The notes beneath the pieces were generated by a model. The model had not been told where the DNA came from and made no database searches. It saw only the letters and a program-made list of their open reading frames with translations. From the NCBI RefSeq assembly GCF_014646935.1, contig NZ_BMOF01000001.1, forward strand, positions 94,431 through 158,430: a stretch of 64,000 nt of DNA, written 5' to 3'. Made by a program: the position numbers and the translations under genes. The DNA comes from Calditerricola satsumensis. Its GTDB lineage: Bacteria > Bacillota > Bacilli > Calditerricolales > Calditerricolaceae. Shown here piece by piece: positions 53,617 through 62,463 of this stretch (the first letter of the stretch is position 1; each line of letters starts with the position of its first letter).

Positions 53617-54642
53617 GTGTCCGTGACCATCTACGATGTGGCCCGGGAAGCGGGCGTGTCCATGGCGACGGTGTCCCGGGTGGTCAACGGCAACCCCAAC
53701 GTAAAACCGGCCACGCGGAAAAAGGTGCTCGAGGTGATCGAGCGGCTGGGCTATCGCCCGAACGCCGTGGCCCGTGGTCTGGCCAGCAAGAAGACGACGA
53801 CGGTGGGGGTGATCATCCCCGACATCGCCAGCGCCTTCTACGCCGAATTGGCCCGCGGCATTGAAGACATTGCGAACATGTACAAGTACAACATCATCCT
53901 GTGCAACTCGGACAAGCAGCCCAAAAAGGAGCTGACGCTGATCGAGACGCTGCTGGAAAAACAGGTGGACGGCCTCCTGTTCATGGGGCCCCGGGTGACG
54001 GACGAGCACCTCGACCTGTTCCGCTCGGCCAGCGTGCCCGTGGTCCTGGCCACGACAATCGATCCGGGCTGCCAGCTTCCTTCGGTCAACATCGACCAGC
54101 GGCAGGCCGCGTACGACGCCACGCGCCTGCTCCTCAATCATGGCCACACCCGCATCGCCTTCCTCGGCGGTCCGCTGGAGGAGTTTGCCGGCCTGAGCCG
54201 CTTCCAGGGCTACCGCCAGGCGCTGGAGGATGCCGGCGTGCCGTTCCGGGAGGAGTTGGTGCAAATCGCCGACTACCGCTACGAGACGGCGCTGAAACGG
54301 ATGGCCCACTTCTTGACCCTTCCCGAGCGCCCCACGGCGGTGTTCGCCACCAGCGACGAGATGGCCGTCGCCGCCATCCACGCCTATCAGGACGCCGGCT
54401 TCCGCGTGCCCGAGGATGTCGAGGTGATCGGCTTTGACAACATCCGCCTCGCGTCGATGGTGCGCCCAACGCTGACGACGGTGGCCCAGCCGATGTACGA
54501 CATCGGCGCCGTGTCGATGCGCCTCTTGACGAAGTACATGCACAATGAAAAGGTGACCGACTCCCTCGTCTTCCTCCCCCACACGATCGAGATCCGCGGT
54601 TCGACGCGCGCCGAGTCCAAAACGGCGGTCGCGACAAGGTGA
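53617..54642 (+). CDS. ccpA: Catabolite control protein A
   Basis: The 341-residue LacI-family regulator starts [20 protein letters not shown], then [16 protein letters not shown], and has the sugar-binding-like core with [20 protein letters not shown]. The CcpA-specific Hpr-Ser46-P binding loop region ([16 protein letters not shown]) is present. It binds cre sites in response to Hpr-Ser-P. GTG 53617 follows GGGAGGGGAAAGG. It is placed after aroA as in B. subtilis. Confidence 0.95.
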   Translation: MSVTIYDVAREAGVSMATVSRVVNGNPNVKPATRKKVLEVIERLGYRPNAVARGLASKKTTTVGVIIPDIASAFYAELARGIEDIANMYKYNIILCNSDKQPKKELTLIETLLEKQVDGLLFMGPRVTDEHLDLFRSASVPVVLATTIDPGCQLPSVNIDQRQAAYDATRLLLNHGHTRIAFLGGPLEEFAGLSRFQGYRQALEDAGVPFREELVQIADYRYETALKRMAHFLTLPERPTAVFATSDEMAVAAIHAYQDAGFRVPEDVEVIGFDNIRLASMVRPTLTTVAQPMYDIGAVSMRLLTKYMHNEKVTDSLVFLPHTIEIRGSTRAESKTAVATR

Positions 54643-54686
54643 GGGCGGCGATCGGCAAGGGGACGCTCGCCCGCGAAAGAGGCCCC

Positions 54687-54695
54687 TGCTATAAT
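54687..54695 (+). promoter_or_regulatory. Extended -10 promoter of mtnN
   Basis: TGCTATAAT forms an extended -10 with TATAAT at 54690-54695, 85 nt before the start. No good -35 is visible. Confidence 0.6.
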
Positions 54696-54780
54696 GGAAC
54701 CGTCATGATTCGGCAAGGAAGACCGTCATGCAGTGGACGGCAGAACGGTCACGCATGCATCGCAAAGGGGGAGAGGCGCG

Positions 54781-55500
54781 ATGACGATCGGCATTATCGG
54801 GGCCATGGTCGAAGAGGTGGAACGGTACCGCGAGGCGATGCGCGGCGAGCGGGAGACACGCCATGCCGGGATCCCGTTCTACCGGGGCGAGCTGGCCGGG
54901 CGCGACGTGGTGGTGTGCAAGTCGGGCGTGGGCAAGGTGAACGCCGCCGTCTGCACCCAGCTCTTGATCGATCGCTTTCAGGTGTCCCGCATCGTGTTTA
55001 CGGGTGTGGCAGGGGCGCTCCATCCCGAACTGGAGATTGGCGACATTGTCGTCTCGCGGGATTGCGTGCAGCACGACGTGGACGCCACGGCGCTGGGCTT
55101 TCAGCGCGGCGAGATTCCGTTCCATCCCAAATGGGTGTTTGAAGCGGATCCACAGCTCGTCGCGCTGGCCGAGCGGGCCGCGCGCCGGGTGACCGAGGTG
55201 CGCGTGATGACGGGGCGCGTCCTGTCCGGCGACCAGTTCGTGACGGACAGGGATAAAGCCCGCGGGCTGCATGAGCAGTTCGGCGGGCTGTGCCTGGAAA
55301 TGGAAGGGGCCGCCGTGGCCCAGGTGTGCGACATGAACGGCGTGCCCTTTGTCGTCATCCGCTCGATGTCGGACAAGGCCGACGGGTCGGCTCCCGTCGA
55401 TTTTCCGGCCTTCGTGAAGCTGGCTTCCCGGCGCTCCTGCGAGGTGGTGTGCGCCATGCTGGAGGAGCTGGAGGCTACTTCAGCAGGCCGAGGAGAATGA
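54781..55500 (+). CDS. mtnN: 5'-methylthioadenosine/S-adenosylhomocysteine nucleosidase
   Basis: The 239-residue protein starts MTIGIIGAMVEEVERYREAM and shows VFTGVAGALHPELEIGDIVV, the SGDQFV loop, and CLEMEGAAVAQVC and SMSDKADG with catalytic Glu and Asp. It cleaves MTA and SAH to recycle methionine and methyl donors. It stands alone between ccpA and the acu genes. Its 3' end overlaps the following reverse-strand gene by 26 nt. Confidence 0.95.
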   Translation: MTIGIIGAMVEEVERYREAMRGERETRHAGIPFYRGELAGRDVVVCKSGVGKVNAAVCTQLLIDRFQVSRIVFTGVAGALHPELEIGDIVVSRDCVQHDVDATALGFQRGEIPFHPKWVFEADPQLVALAERAARRVTEVRVMTGRVLSGDQFVTDRDKARGLHEQFGGLCLEMEGAAVAQVCDMNGVPFVVIRSMSDKADGSAPVDFPAFVKLASRRSCEVVCAMLEELEATSAGRGE

Positions 55501-55672
55501 GCAGGCCGCCGAGCGCCGCCGCGGCGACGAACACGAGGCGAAAGGCCTGGCGGACGGCGGTGAGGACGAGCGCAGCGACGAAGAGAAGAATGGCCGGCAA
55601 GTACAGATCGGGCGCCGCGAAGTAGGCCACGGCCAAGAGGAGAATGGCGAAGAGCCAGAGCAAGCGAATCAT
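55475..55672 (-). CDS. Small two-helix membrane protein
   Basis: The 65-residue peptide (MIRLLWLFAILLLAVAYFAA ... ALVLTAVRQ) has two to three hydrophobic helices. ATG 55672 follows GAAGGAGGG. It overlaps the 3' end of mtnN in a convergent tail-to-tail arrangement, and lies 39 nt downstream of acuC on the same strand, so it may be the last gene of the acu operon. No family was recognised. Confidence 0.6.
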   Translation of the reverse strand: MIRLLWLFAILLLAVAYFAAPDLYLPAILLFVAALVLTAVRQAFRLVFVAAAALGGLLILLGLLK

Positions 55673-55711
55673 GGAGCACCCTCCTTCGGGCGGGTGTTTT
55701 TTGTTTGCGGG

Positions 55712-56863
55712 TTACGGCGCGTACAGCAAGGCCAATTCGACGGTGCGCCGGTTGCGCCTGTCGATCTCGGACCGCCGGGGAATGGGCGGAACGATGTCCG
55801 GTGGATCCAACAGCTGTTCGGGAAGGGGAACCGGACTGTGGGGCTGCCAGCGCTCGAGCCAGGCGCGCGGAAGTTTGGGGTTCCCGGCGAAGGGACGGTC
55901 GACCAGCTCGGCCCACAGGAGGGCCCACGCGCGGGGCACGACGCGCCAGATGTCGTAGCCGCCCCCGCCAACGGCGACGAGCCGCCCGTCGCACAGCTCG
56001 TGGGCCAGGCGATGGGCCAGCTTGGGAATTTCGGCGTAGATGCGCGTCGTGGCGCACAGGTGGCTCAGGGGATCCCACACGTGGGCGTCGCAGCCGTTCT
56101 GGGTGACGATGACGTCGGGGCGAAAGCGGCGCGCCACGCGTTCCACGACGGCGATGTAGGCTTCCAGCCACGCGTCGTCCTCGGTAAACGGCTCGAGGGG
56201 CACGTTGACGCTGTACCCGAAGCCGGGGCCGTCGCCCCGCTCGTGGACGAAGCCGGTGCCGGGAAAGAGGGTGCGCCCGGTTTCGTGCACAGAGATCGTC
56301 AGCACGTCGGGATCGTCGTAGAAGGCCCACTGCACGCCGTCGCCGTGGTGGGCGTCGGTGTCGAGGTAGAGCACGCGCGCGCCGTAGTGGCGGCGCAGCC
56401 AGGCGATGGCCACGGCGCAGTCGTTGTAGATGCAAAAGCCGGACGCCCGTCCGCGAAGGGCATGATGCAGGCCGCCGGCCAGGTTGACGGCGTGGTCGGC
56501 CTTCCCTTCCATCACCCATTCCGCGGCGAGGAGTGTGCCGCCCACGGCCAGCGCCGCCGCCTCGTGCATGCGCGGGAAGGCGGGATTGTCCTCGGTGCCG
56601 ATGCCGTGGGCGAGGTAAGCGTCCTGGGCCTCCGGGTTTTCCGACGCCCGCTTCACGGCGTCGATGTACGCCGCCTCGTGAGCCAGGCGCAGCTCCTCAT
56701 CGGTGGCCATCCGCGGAGCGACGATTTGTTCGGGGGTGATCAGCCCCCATTCCTGCAGCAGGTCGAGGGTAAGGAAAAGCCGGCGTTGGTCGAAGGGGTG
56801 ATCGGGATGGAAGCGGTAGGCGAGGCAATCGGGGCTGTAGACGAAGACCGACCGGTGGGCCAT
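55712..56863 (-). CDS. acuC: Acetoin utilization deacetylase AcuC
   Basis: The 383-residue class II-like deacetylase has the zinc-dependent HDAC pattern: GGLHHALRGRASGFCIYNDC, DTDAHHGDGVQWAFYDD with His-Asp ligands, and NGCDAHVWDPLSH. AcuC removes acetyl from acetyl-CoA synthetase, opposing AcuA. ATG 56863 follows AAAGGAGGATC and lies 20 nt after acuA, giving one operon. acuB and acsA are absent from the window. Confidence 0.94.
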   Translation of the reverse strand: MAHRSVFVYSPDCLAYRFHPDHPFDQRRLFLTLDLLQEWGLITPEQIVAPRMATDEELRLAHEAAYIDAVKRASENPEAQDAYLAHGIGTEDNPAFPRMHEAAALAVGGTLLAAEWVMEGKADHAVNLAGGLHHALRGRASGFCIYNDCAVAIAWLRRHYGARVLYLDTDAHHGDGVQWAFYDDPDVLTISVHETGRTLFPGTGFVHERGDGPGFGYSVNVPLEPFTEDDAWLEAYIAVVERVARRFRPDVIVTQNGCDAHVWDPLSHLCATTRIYAEIPKLAHRLAHELCDGRLVAVGGGGYDIWRVVPRAWALLWAELVDRPFAGNPKLPRAWLERWQPHSPVPLPEQLLDPPDIVPPIPRRSEIDRRNRRTVELALLYAP

Positions 56864-56883
56864 GGCGATCCTCCTTTGGTGCG

Positions 56884-57516
56884 TCACCAGATCAAGCGGT
56901 TTTGAAAGCGGAGGCGGTCGAAGGCGGCCACCGCTTCCGGCGGGACGTTTTTGCCGATGCGCACCATCAGGCAGTTGGCTGGATGGGCGCAGATGTCCGG
57001 GTCGTCGGTGGCCATCCACACCAGATTGGCGCTGCCCATCACCTTTTCCATCACCCGGCGGTACGCCCACACGTCGAGGCCGGTTCCCTTCAAGTCCCAG
57101 TGCCAGTAGTACTCCGTCGTCAGCACGATGTAGTTCTCCATGAAGTCGTCGAGGAAGGCGACGCGCAGGAGCGTCTTGGCCAGCCCGCCCTGGCGGTATA
57201 GGGGGGTCACCTCGATGGCCCCGAGCTCGAGCAAGCAGTCGAGGCCGCCCTGCGCCCAGCGTTCAAAGGGATCGGGGTAATGAAAGGTGACGTACCCGAC
57301 GACCGTTTCGGCGCGGCGGGCGACGATGACGCGTCCCTCGGGCAACGCGGCGATCTCCACGAGGGCCTCGTGCTGCCGCGCCGGCGGGCGAAAGGCGCCG
57401 AGGCCGTCGTCGAGGCGATACGTCGCGAGCGCTTCAGGGGATACGGGGCCTTCCACCCGCAAGAGGCCACGGGGATGCGGCCAGTCGATCCCGTGGTACG
57501 TTTTGATGTGCTCCAC
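56884..57516 (-). CDS. acuA: Acetoin utilization acetyltransferase AcuA
   Basis: The 210-residue GNAT protein equals the B. subtilis AcuA length. It has VVGYVTFHYPDPFERW, ELGAIEVTPLYRQGGLAKTL for acetyl-CoA binding and the AcuA-specific DDFMENYIVLTTEYYWHWDL. It acetylates and inactivates acetyl-CoA synthetase. GTG 57516 follows aggggggat. It is first in the acuA-acuC operon, whose promoter probably lies between it and the PBP pseudogene. Confidence 0.93.
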   Translation of the reverse strand: MEHIKTYHGIDWPHPRGLLRVEGPVSPEALATYRLDDGLGAFRPPARQHEALVEIAALPEGRVIVARRAETVVGYVTFHYPDPFERWAQGGLDCLLELGAIEVTPLYRQGGLAKTLLRVAFLDDFMENYIVLTTEYYWHWDLKGTGLDVWAYRRVMEKVMGSANLVWMATDDPDICAHPANCLMVRIGKNVPPEAVAAFDRLRFQNRLIW

Positions 57517-57535
57517 AGCGATCCCCCCTTGGGGG

Positions 57536-58683
57536 TCAGCGTTGAACCTTGCCTCCGCCAACGCGATGGGAAGGGGCGGATGCGGGCAAAGACGTCTCCC
57601 GCGATGGGGCATGGGGCAGCCGCACCTCGGCGCGGCCCGACACGCGTCCGGCGACGTCGACGGCGATGACGCGGTAGGCCATGGCCTCGGGCGCGGGGTC
57701 GACGAACTGCAGCGGCTCGTGCGCGGGGACGGCGCCCAGCTTCCGTTCCCTCCCGGAAGGGTCCACGCGGTACACGCGGTAGCCCACCACGTCGGCTTCC
57801 GGGTTGGGTCGCCAAGTGATCATCACCTTGCGGCCTTCGGGAATGGCGACAAGGCCGTTCCGGACGTTTTCCCTCTTTCTCCAACTCCTGGCACAGCAGG
57901 ATCTCCGCCGCCCGTTCTTCGATTTCGAACATTAAGAACGGAAGGCGCGTGTAGGCCCGCTCCTGCCGCTTGGCCAGGCTGCCCTTCAGGTCAAAGGCGA
58001 GGGCTTCGTCGTATTGCTGGCGGGTGATGAACCCCTCGGCCAGCATGCGGTCGAGCACATAGCGCTGCCGCGCCAGCCCCCGCTTCAGCCCTGCCTCGTT
58101 GACCGCGCCGTCGCGGGTAAACGGCCGGTAGGCGCCGGGGGCTTGGATCATCCCGGCCAGGTACGCCGCCTGGGCGAGGTTGAGCGTGCGCGCGTCGACG
58201 CCAAAGATGCCCCTGGCTGCCGCCTGAATGCCGTAGATGTTCCGGTTGTGGACGTCCTTGCCGAAGTAGATCGCATTGAGGTAGGCCTTGAGGATTTTGT
58301 CTTTGGAAAACAGCCGCTCGAGGCGGAGGGCGAGAACCACTTCTTTGACTTTGCGCGTCACGGTGCGCTCGGGGGTGAGCAAGGTGTTCTTCACCAGCTG
58401 CATGGTGAGGGTGCTCCCCCCCGGTTTGCTCCTCGGTCCCGGTGAGGTATTGCCCCACGGCGCGGAGAAAGGCGCGGGGCGCCACGCCGCGGTGCTCGTA
58501 GAAGCGATGGTCTTCGGTGGCGATGAGGGCGTTGAGAAAGTGGGGCGACACCTCGTCTTTGGACACGACGCGGCGGTCTTCCTCGGTGCGCAGCGGCCCG
58601 ATGAGGGACTTGAGGGCGAGGACAACGGTTTTCCGCGCCGTGGCGCGCGGGCCGGCGGTCGGCTTTTCCTTCGCTTCCGTCAC
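57536..58683 (-). pseudogene. Degenerate class A penicillin-binding protein
   Basis: The N-terminal frame (from ATG 58683) encodes a PBP1-type transglycosylase start (KDEVSPHFLNALIATEDHRFYEHRGV). At a run of seven C (58416-58422) the frame shifts by one base and continues with GGSTLTMQLVKNTLLTPERT and FSKDKILKAYLNAIYFGKDV. After FEIEERAAEILL the sequence jumps to a third frame with a fibronectin type III-like tail (VMITWRPNPEADVVGYRVYR). The roughly 400-residue transpeptidase domain is missing. It can make neither a full PBP nor, without frameshift, a transglycosylase. Confidence 0.85.
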
Positions 58684-59493
58684 ATCGCGTTCCTCCTCCG
58701 ACCCGGACAGATGTGTCTCCTTCTAGCATACCGTTTTTGGGGGAAACGGCAACTGCGGGTTTTTCGTTCTGTCCCGGACGGCCTTCCCCATTGGACGCAG
58801 GTACGGTGGAACGGGCCAGAGGTGGGCTTGCACGCGGATCCGGTCATGCCGGGCCGCATCCGCCGCGTCGGAGAACAGCCGCGATCCGATGTAGGCGACG
58901 GCAAAGCTGAAGGGACGGTGAGGAAGGCCGGGTTTGTTGGCGAAAGGAGGGGCGTGGCGGCGTCGCGGGAAACGCCAGCGCGGGAGCCGAGAAACACGAA
59001 GGCGATGGGCGCCAGCACGCCGACGAGCAGGTTCAAGGCGGCGCTGATGGAATCGTCGGCGATGGCCAGTCCGTTTTGCAGGCCGGTCAGCTGGTCGCCG
59101 GCGGTGTAGCAGTGGCGTGACGAGAGGACGGGATGCGCGTGAGCAGAGAGGCGGCGACGAGCAGCAGGCCGACCGATCGACCAGGGAGACGGTCAGCACG
59201 TCCATGGTTTCGTTTACTGGTGGGAACCGGGCGCAGCATGGATTCGGCCCTAAAGCCGCAAGTTTCAGAGGTTCCTCCGAATGCGAACGAGCGTGTAAAG
59301 TTTCAGTAGGAACATGGTGAGGAAAAAACGAAAAGAGACCTCACCGCAAGTTGTCTGACCAGGCTTCTCGGGTCGATCTTTCATTCCGAAAAAGCCTCTT
59401 CAGTTTGCGGAATTCCTGCTATTGCTGTTTGCTTGTCCAAACAAAAAAGCCCGGCTTCCGTTACTCGGGCAAAGGAAAGCGGATGAACGACAC
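58684..59493. other. 810-nt region without intact gene
   Basis: There is no gene with a proper start, length and composition. On the reverse strand a short hydrophobic frame (around 58960-59110, GDQLTGLQNGLAIADD then NLLVGVLAPIAFVFLGS) and a second frame at 58750-58920 (RPFSFAVAYIGSRLFSDA) look like parts of a decayed membrane protein that has been frameshifted. The right part (59210-59490) falls in G+C toward the AT-rich islet and ends in a reverse-strand terminator at 59443-59470. Confidence 0.5.
59443..59470 (-). terminator. Terminator of the AT-rich islet
   Basis: On the reverse strand GCCCG and CGGGC flank a 12-nt loop and run into six T. Confidence 0.7.
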
Positions 59494-59754
59494 TCACATA
59501 GAAAGGAGTTGTAGGCGAAAGAATCTTTCTTCTTCGTCTTCGTAACCTCGAAAAATCACCTTGTCAATGTCTTTATGATTGAAAAAGAAATTATACTGGG
59601 ATGAGATGTTGCCTTCTGGATACATGCAGGCAACATAATCGTATATTTCATTCGTTCCTCCTCTTTTTTGTTTTCTACCGTAAATCATCAGTTTCTTCTC
59701 TAGCCCTTTTACCGTGACGACCGAACCAATGGGCAGGAGATCAATTTTTTTCAT
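59494..59754 (-). CDS. DUF4176 domain protein
   Basis: The 86-residue protein starts MKKIDLLPIGSVVTVKGLEK and continues with KLMIYGRKQ, YDYVACMYPEGNI, FFFNHKDIDKVIFRGYEDEEE. This is the DUF4176 pattern; these proteins are encoded next to type VII (ESX) secreted LXG toxins in Firmicutes. Base composition is about one third G+C, unlike its surroundings, which indicates transfer. ATG 59754 follows GGAGGG. No ESX core gene is in the window. Confidence 0.85.
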   Translation of the reverse strand: MKKIDLLPIGSVVTVKGLEKKLMIYGRKQKRGGTNEIYDYVACMYPEGNISSQYNFFFNHKDIDKVIFRGYEDEEERFFRLQLLSM

Positions 59755-59801
59755 TAACCTACCCTCCATGAGGTTATAAAATCATTTACCTTTATTTATT
59801 T

Positions 59802-60002
59802 TTACTTACCCCACAAATTATAGAATAACTTTAAAAATATCTTATATCCGAATAGTAAAATAAAAGACCCAAAGATAATGTATACTATAGAAATTATTAT
59901 TTTTTGTTCAACATCAAATTCATTATCTAGCCAAATATAAATTATTGACCCAATTAATAAGAGGGAGTATACAGAAAAAAATGTCTTTAGGAATTTTTTC
60001 AT
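59802..60002 (-). CDS. Small AT-rich two-helix membrane protein
   Basis: The 66-residue peptide starts MKKFLKTFFSVYSLLLIGSI and has two hydrophobic helices separated by a short acidic loop (WLDNEFDVEQK), ending FYNLWGK. Codon and base use are extremely AT-rich, as in the neighbours. Small two-helix proteins of this kind are often immunity proteins in toxin loci, but that is inference. ATG 60002 follows gggagatga. Confidence 0.6.
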   Translation of the reverse strand: MKKFLKTFFSVYSLLLIGSIIYIWLDNEFDVEQKIIISIVYIIFGSFILLFGYKIFLKLFYNLWGK

Positions 60003-60027
60003 ATAGCATCATCTCCCTAAGAATGAA

Positions 60028-60405
60028 TTATCGACTTACATTGATATACATACCGGCACCAGCGCCATACGATATATGAATTCCGGTTTTCTTTCCTGCA
60101 TATACTTGTGCTCCAATTGCTCCTAGGGATGCTGTCATTCCAACTGTTATGTTTACACCTTTTATATTAACAGTTCCGCTCAAATCGTACTTTGTTAAAT
60201 AAGCTTCACCACCCACAGCCAAAGTGCCGTTTCTGAAGGAAAGGTTTGCTTCAGCCCCTACTTTTTTAACACTGGCATTCAATCCATATTTGTTATATCC
60301 AGCTTCAATGATAGCACCAGATGCTGAAAAACCGTATTCCTTGCTTACGGAGTAATTAGGTCCCTTCACATACCACCCGGAACTGTGACCAATGGCTAAG
60401 GCCAT
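60028..60405 (-). CDS. AT-rich protein of unknown function, toxin-locus-like
   Basis: The 125-residue protein starts MALAIGHSSGWYVKGPNYSV and is rich in Gly, Ser and alternating hydrophobic beta-strands (SASGAIIEAGYNKYGLNAS, VGGEAYLTKYDLSGTVNIK, GIHISYGAGAGMYINV). It looks like a short beta-sheet domain such as those at the end of polymorphic toxins, with the N-terminal trafficking part missing. It is the first gene of the AT-rich trio. ATG 60405 follows gaggagtga. No family was recognised. Confidence 0.6.
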   Translation of the reverse strand: MALAIGHSSGWYVKGPNYSVSKEYGFSASGAIIEAGYNKYGLNASVKKVGAEANLSFRNGTLAVGGEAYLTKYDLSGTVNIKGVNITVGMTASLGAIGAQVYAGKKTGIHISYGAGAGMYINVSR

Positions 60406-60639
60406 GCAAATCACTCCTCAAGAAGTATTACGATTTGTAATTTATCACATTTAAAATAATTTTGCAATAGTACAAGATTAATAATTTCATCACCAAAAGG
60501 GGTGCGACCCAACTCAGTTTTTGTGTCGGGCGTTTGCCGAAAGTGGACACGCAAGGGGCAATCCTCTGCAGTAGACAGGCCCCAACGGGTTGTGGTAATA
60601 CTTAAAGCGTAACCGTATATCTGTCCCAAACGCGAGGAA
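60406..60639. other. Transition from AT-rich islet to tyrS leader
   Basis: The first 80 nt are AT-rich and may hold the promoter of the reverse-strand trio. From about 60500 the G+C content rises abruptly at ggggtgcgacccaactcag. No coding region with a start is present. This is the likely right boundary of the transferred segment. Confidence 0.5.
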
Positions 60640-60901
60640 GGACGCCAGTAGTCGCTGGGAAGCCGCCTGTCAGAGAGCCGGTGGGAGGTGCGAACCGGCG
60701 CGGTCCAGCGGGCGAAGTACCGTCCGGAGCGGGGTCGGTGAAGGGCGCGCGGATGCGCCTGTGTAGCCGGCTGCCGGGCCAGAAGCCCGTTATCGCAACG
60801 GAGCGGCGGGAGAAGGCCGCTGTGCGGCATCGTGTTTTCTCCCGGCCAGAAGGGTGGTACCGCGGCGTGTGTCCGTCCCTTTGTGCGGGACGGCTTTTTT
60901 G
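60640..60901 (+). ncRNA. T-box leader of tyrS
   Basis: The antiterminator T-box AAGGGTGGTACCGCGG (60850-60865) is canonical and is followed by a terminator whose arms are CCGTCCC and GGGACGG, then a T-run (60873-60901). A TAC (Tyr) codon lies in the specifier loop region GGCGAAGTACCG (60711-60722). Uncharged tRNA-Tyr should bind and allow read-through into tyrS. Confidence 0.9.
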
Positions 60902-60983
60902 TTTGCGCGCCGCACGGCGTGTTTGTTCGGAAGGAAAGCGCGATATCCGTTCGAGAATCCGTTACGACGGGAGGCGAAGCAGG

Positions 60984-62267
60984 ATGGACGAAGCGAAAGC
61001 GCGCAAGGAGGAGCGCGAGGCGATTCGCCTGACGCCGGAGCAGGAACGGGAGGTCGAGCGCCAGCTGGCCGTCATCGCCCGCGGCGCGGCGGAGATTCTG
61101 CCGGAGGACGAGCTGCGCCGGAAGCTGGCGCGGTCGGTGGCCACCGGGCGGCCGCTGAAGGTGAAGCTGGGGCTTGACCCGTCGGCGCCGGACATCCACA
61201 TCGGCCACACGGTGGTGTTGCAGAAGCTGCGCCAGTTCCAGGAACTCGGCCACACCGTGCAGCTGATCATTGGCGATTTCACCGGGCGCATCGGCGATCC
61301 GACGGGCAAGTCGGAGACGCGCAAGCCCCTCACCGAGGAGCAGGTGAAGGCCAACGCGCGCACCTATGTCGAGCAGTTTGCCAAGGTCCTCGACATGGAC
61401 CGGGTGGAGCTGCACTTCAACAGCACGTGGCTGGCCCCGCTCACCTTCGCCGACGTGGTGAAGCTGGCGGCACAGGTGACGGTGGCGCGGATGCTGGAGC
61501 GCGACGACTTTGAGAAGCGGTACAAGGCGGGCCAGCCGATCAGCCTGCACGAGTTCTTCTACCCGCTCATGCAGGGGTACGACTCGGTGGCCCTCGAGTC
61601 GGACATCGAGCTGGGCGGCACCGACCAGAAGTTCAACCTGCTGATGGGCCGCCACCTGCAGGAGGCGTTCGGGCAGGAGCCGCAGGTCATCCTCATGATG
61701 CCCCTGCTTGAGGGGCTCGACGGTGTGAAGAAGATGTCGAAGAGCCTCGGCAACTACATCGGCATCAGCGAGCCGCCCAACGAGATGTACGGCAAGGCCA
61801 TGTCGGTGCCTGACGAGTTGATGGTCAAGTACTTTGAGCTGGTTACCGACCTGTCCAATGAGGAGATCGCCGCCATCCGCCAGGGTCTGGCCGACGGCAC
61901 GCTCCACCCGCGCGACGCCAAGATGAAGCTGGCCCATACGCTGGTGCGCATGTACCATGGCGAGGAGGCGGCCCGCCAGGCCGAGGACTACTTCCGCACC
62001 GTCTTCCAGGAACGGGCGCTGCCGGAGGATGTCCCGACGGTGGCCGTTGCCCGTGCCAAACTGGAAGACGGCCGGATGTGGATTGTGCGCCTCCTTGTCG
62101 AGCTGGGGCTGGTCGGCTCGAACGGCGAGGGGCGGCGCATGATCCAGCAGGGCGGCGTAAGGATCGACGGGGAAAAGGTGACCGACGTGGACGCCGCCGT
62201 GACGGTCCGCGACGGCATGGTCGTGCAGGTCGGCAAGCGCAAGTTCGCCAAGGTGGTCCTGCAGTAA
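60984..62267 (+). CDS. tyrS: Tyrosine--tRNA ligase
   Basis: The 427-residue class I enzyme has the HIGH-like signature [20 protein letters not shown] and [20 protein letters not shown], the KMSKS loop [14 protein letters not shown] and a C-terminal S4 RNA-binding domain ([17 protein letters not shown]). The text and its long N-terminal extension fit the TyrRZ-type enzyme rather than the shorter classic TyrS. It is controlled by the T-box leader. ATG 60984 follows gggaggcgaag. Confidence 0.96.
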   Translation: MDEAKARKEEREAIRLTPEQEREVERQLAVIARGAAEILPEDELRRKLARSVATGRPLKVKLGLDPSAPDIHIGHTVVLQKLRQFQELGHTVQLIIGDFTGRIGDPTGKSETRKPLTEEQVKANARTYVEQFAKVLDMDRVELHFNSTWLAPLTFADVVKLAAQVTVARMLERDDFEKRYKAGQPISLHEFFYPLMQGYDSVALESDIELGGTDQKFNLLMGRHLQEAFGQEPQVILMMPLLEGLDGVKKMSKSLGNYIGISEPPNEMYGKAMSVPDELMVKYFELVTDLSNEEIAAIRQGLADGTLHPRDAKMKLAHTLVRMYHGEEAARQAEDYFRTVFQERALPEDVPTVAVARAKLEDGRMWIVRLLVELGLVGSNGEGRRMIQQGGVRIDGEKVTDVDAAVTVRDGMVVQVGKRKFAKVVLQ

Positions 62268-62301
62268 CGGTCGCCTCGGTGCGGCGATCGAAGGGGTAAA
62301 G

Positions 62302-62337
62302 CGCCCGCTCCCGGTCGGAAACCGCCGGGAGCGGGCG
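62302..62337 (+). terminator. Likely terminator of tyrS
   Basis: CGCCCGCTCCCGG and CCGGGAGCGGGCG flank a 10-nt loop; the following sequence is TGGTTTGTT, a weak T-run. Confidence 0.6.
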
Positions 62338-62463
62338 TGGTTTGTTCATCAGCGGGTGATTTTCCTTCCGGCCGTTCGGATAGAACGGCTGCTTTTTTCT
62401 GCGCCCGGGCATGGGCGCTGTGTATAGGGGGATGAGCCGGGATTTTCCGTTGGGGGACAGGGG

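Noticed and set aside
60480..60620. Possible transposase tail on the reverse strand
   Set aside because: A frame reading [19 protein letters not shown] ends near the islet border and may be an IS remnant, but I could not match it to a family and there are no inverted repeats.
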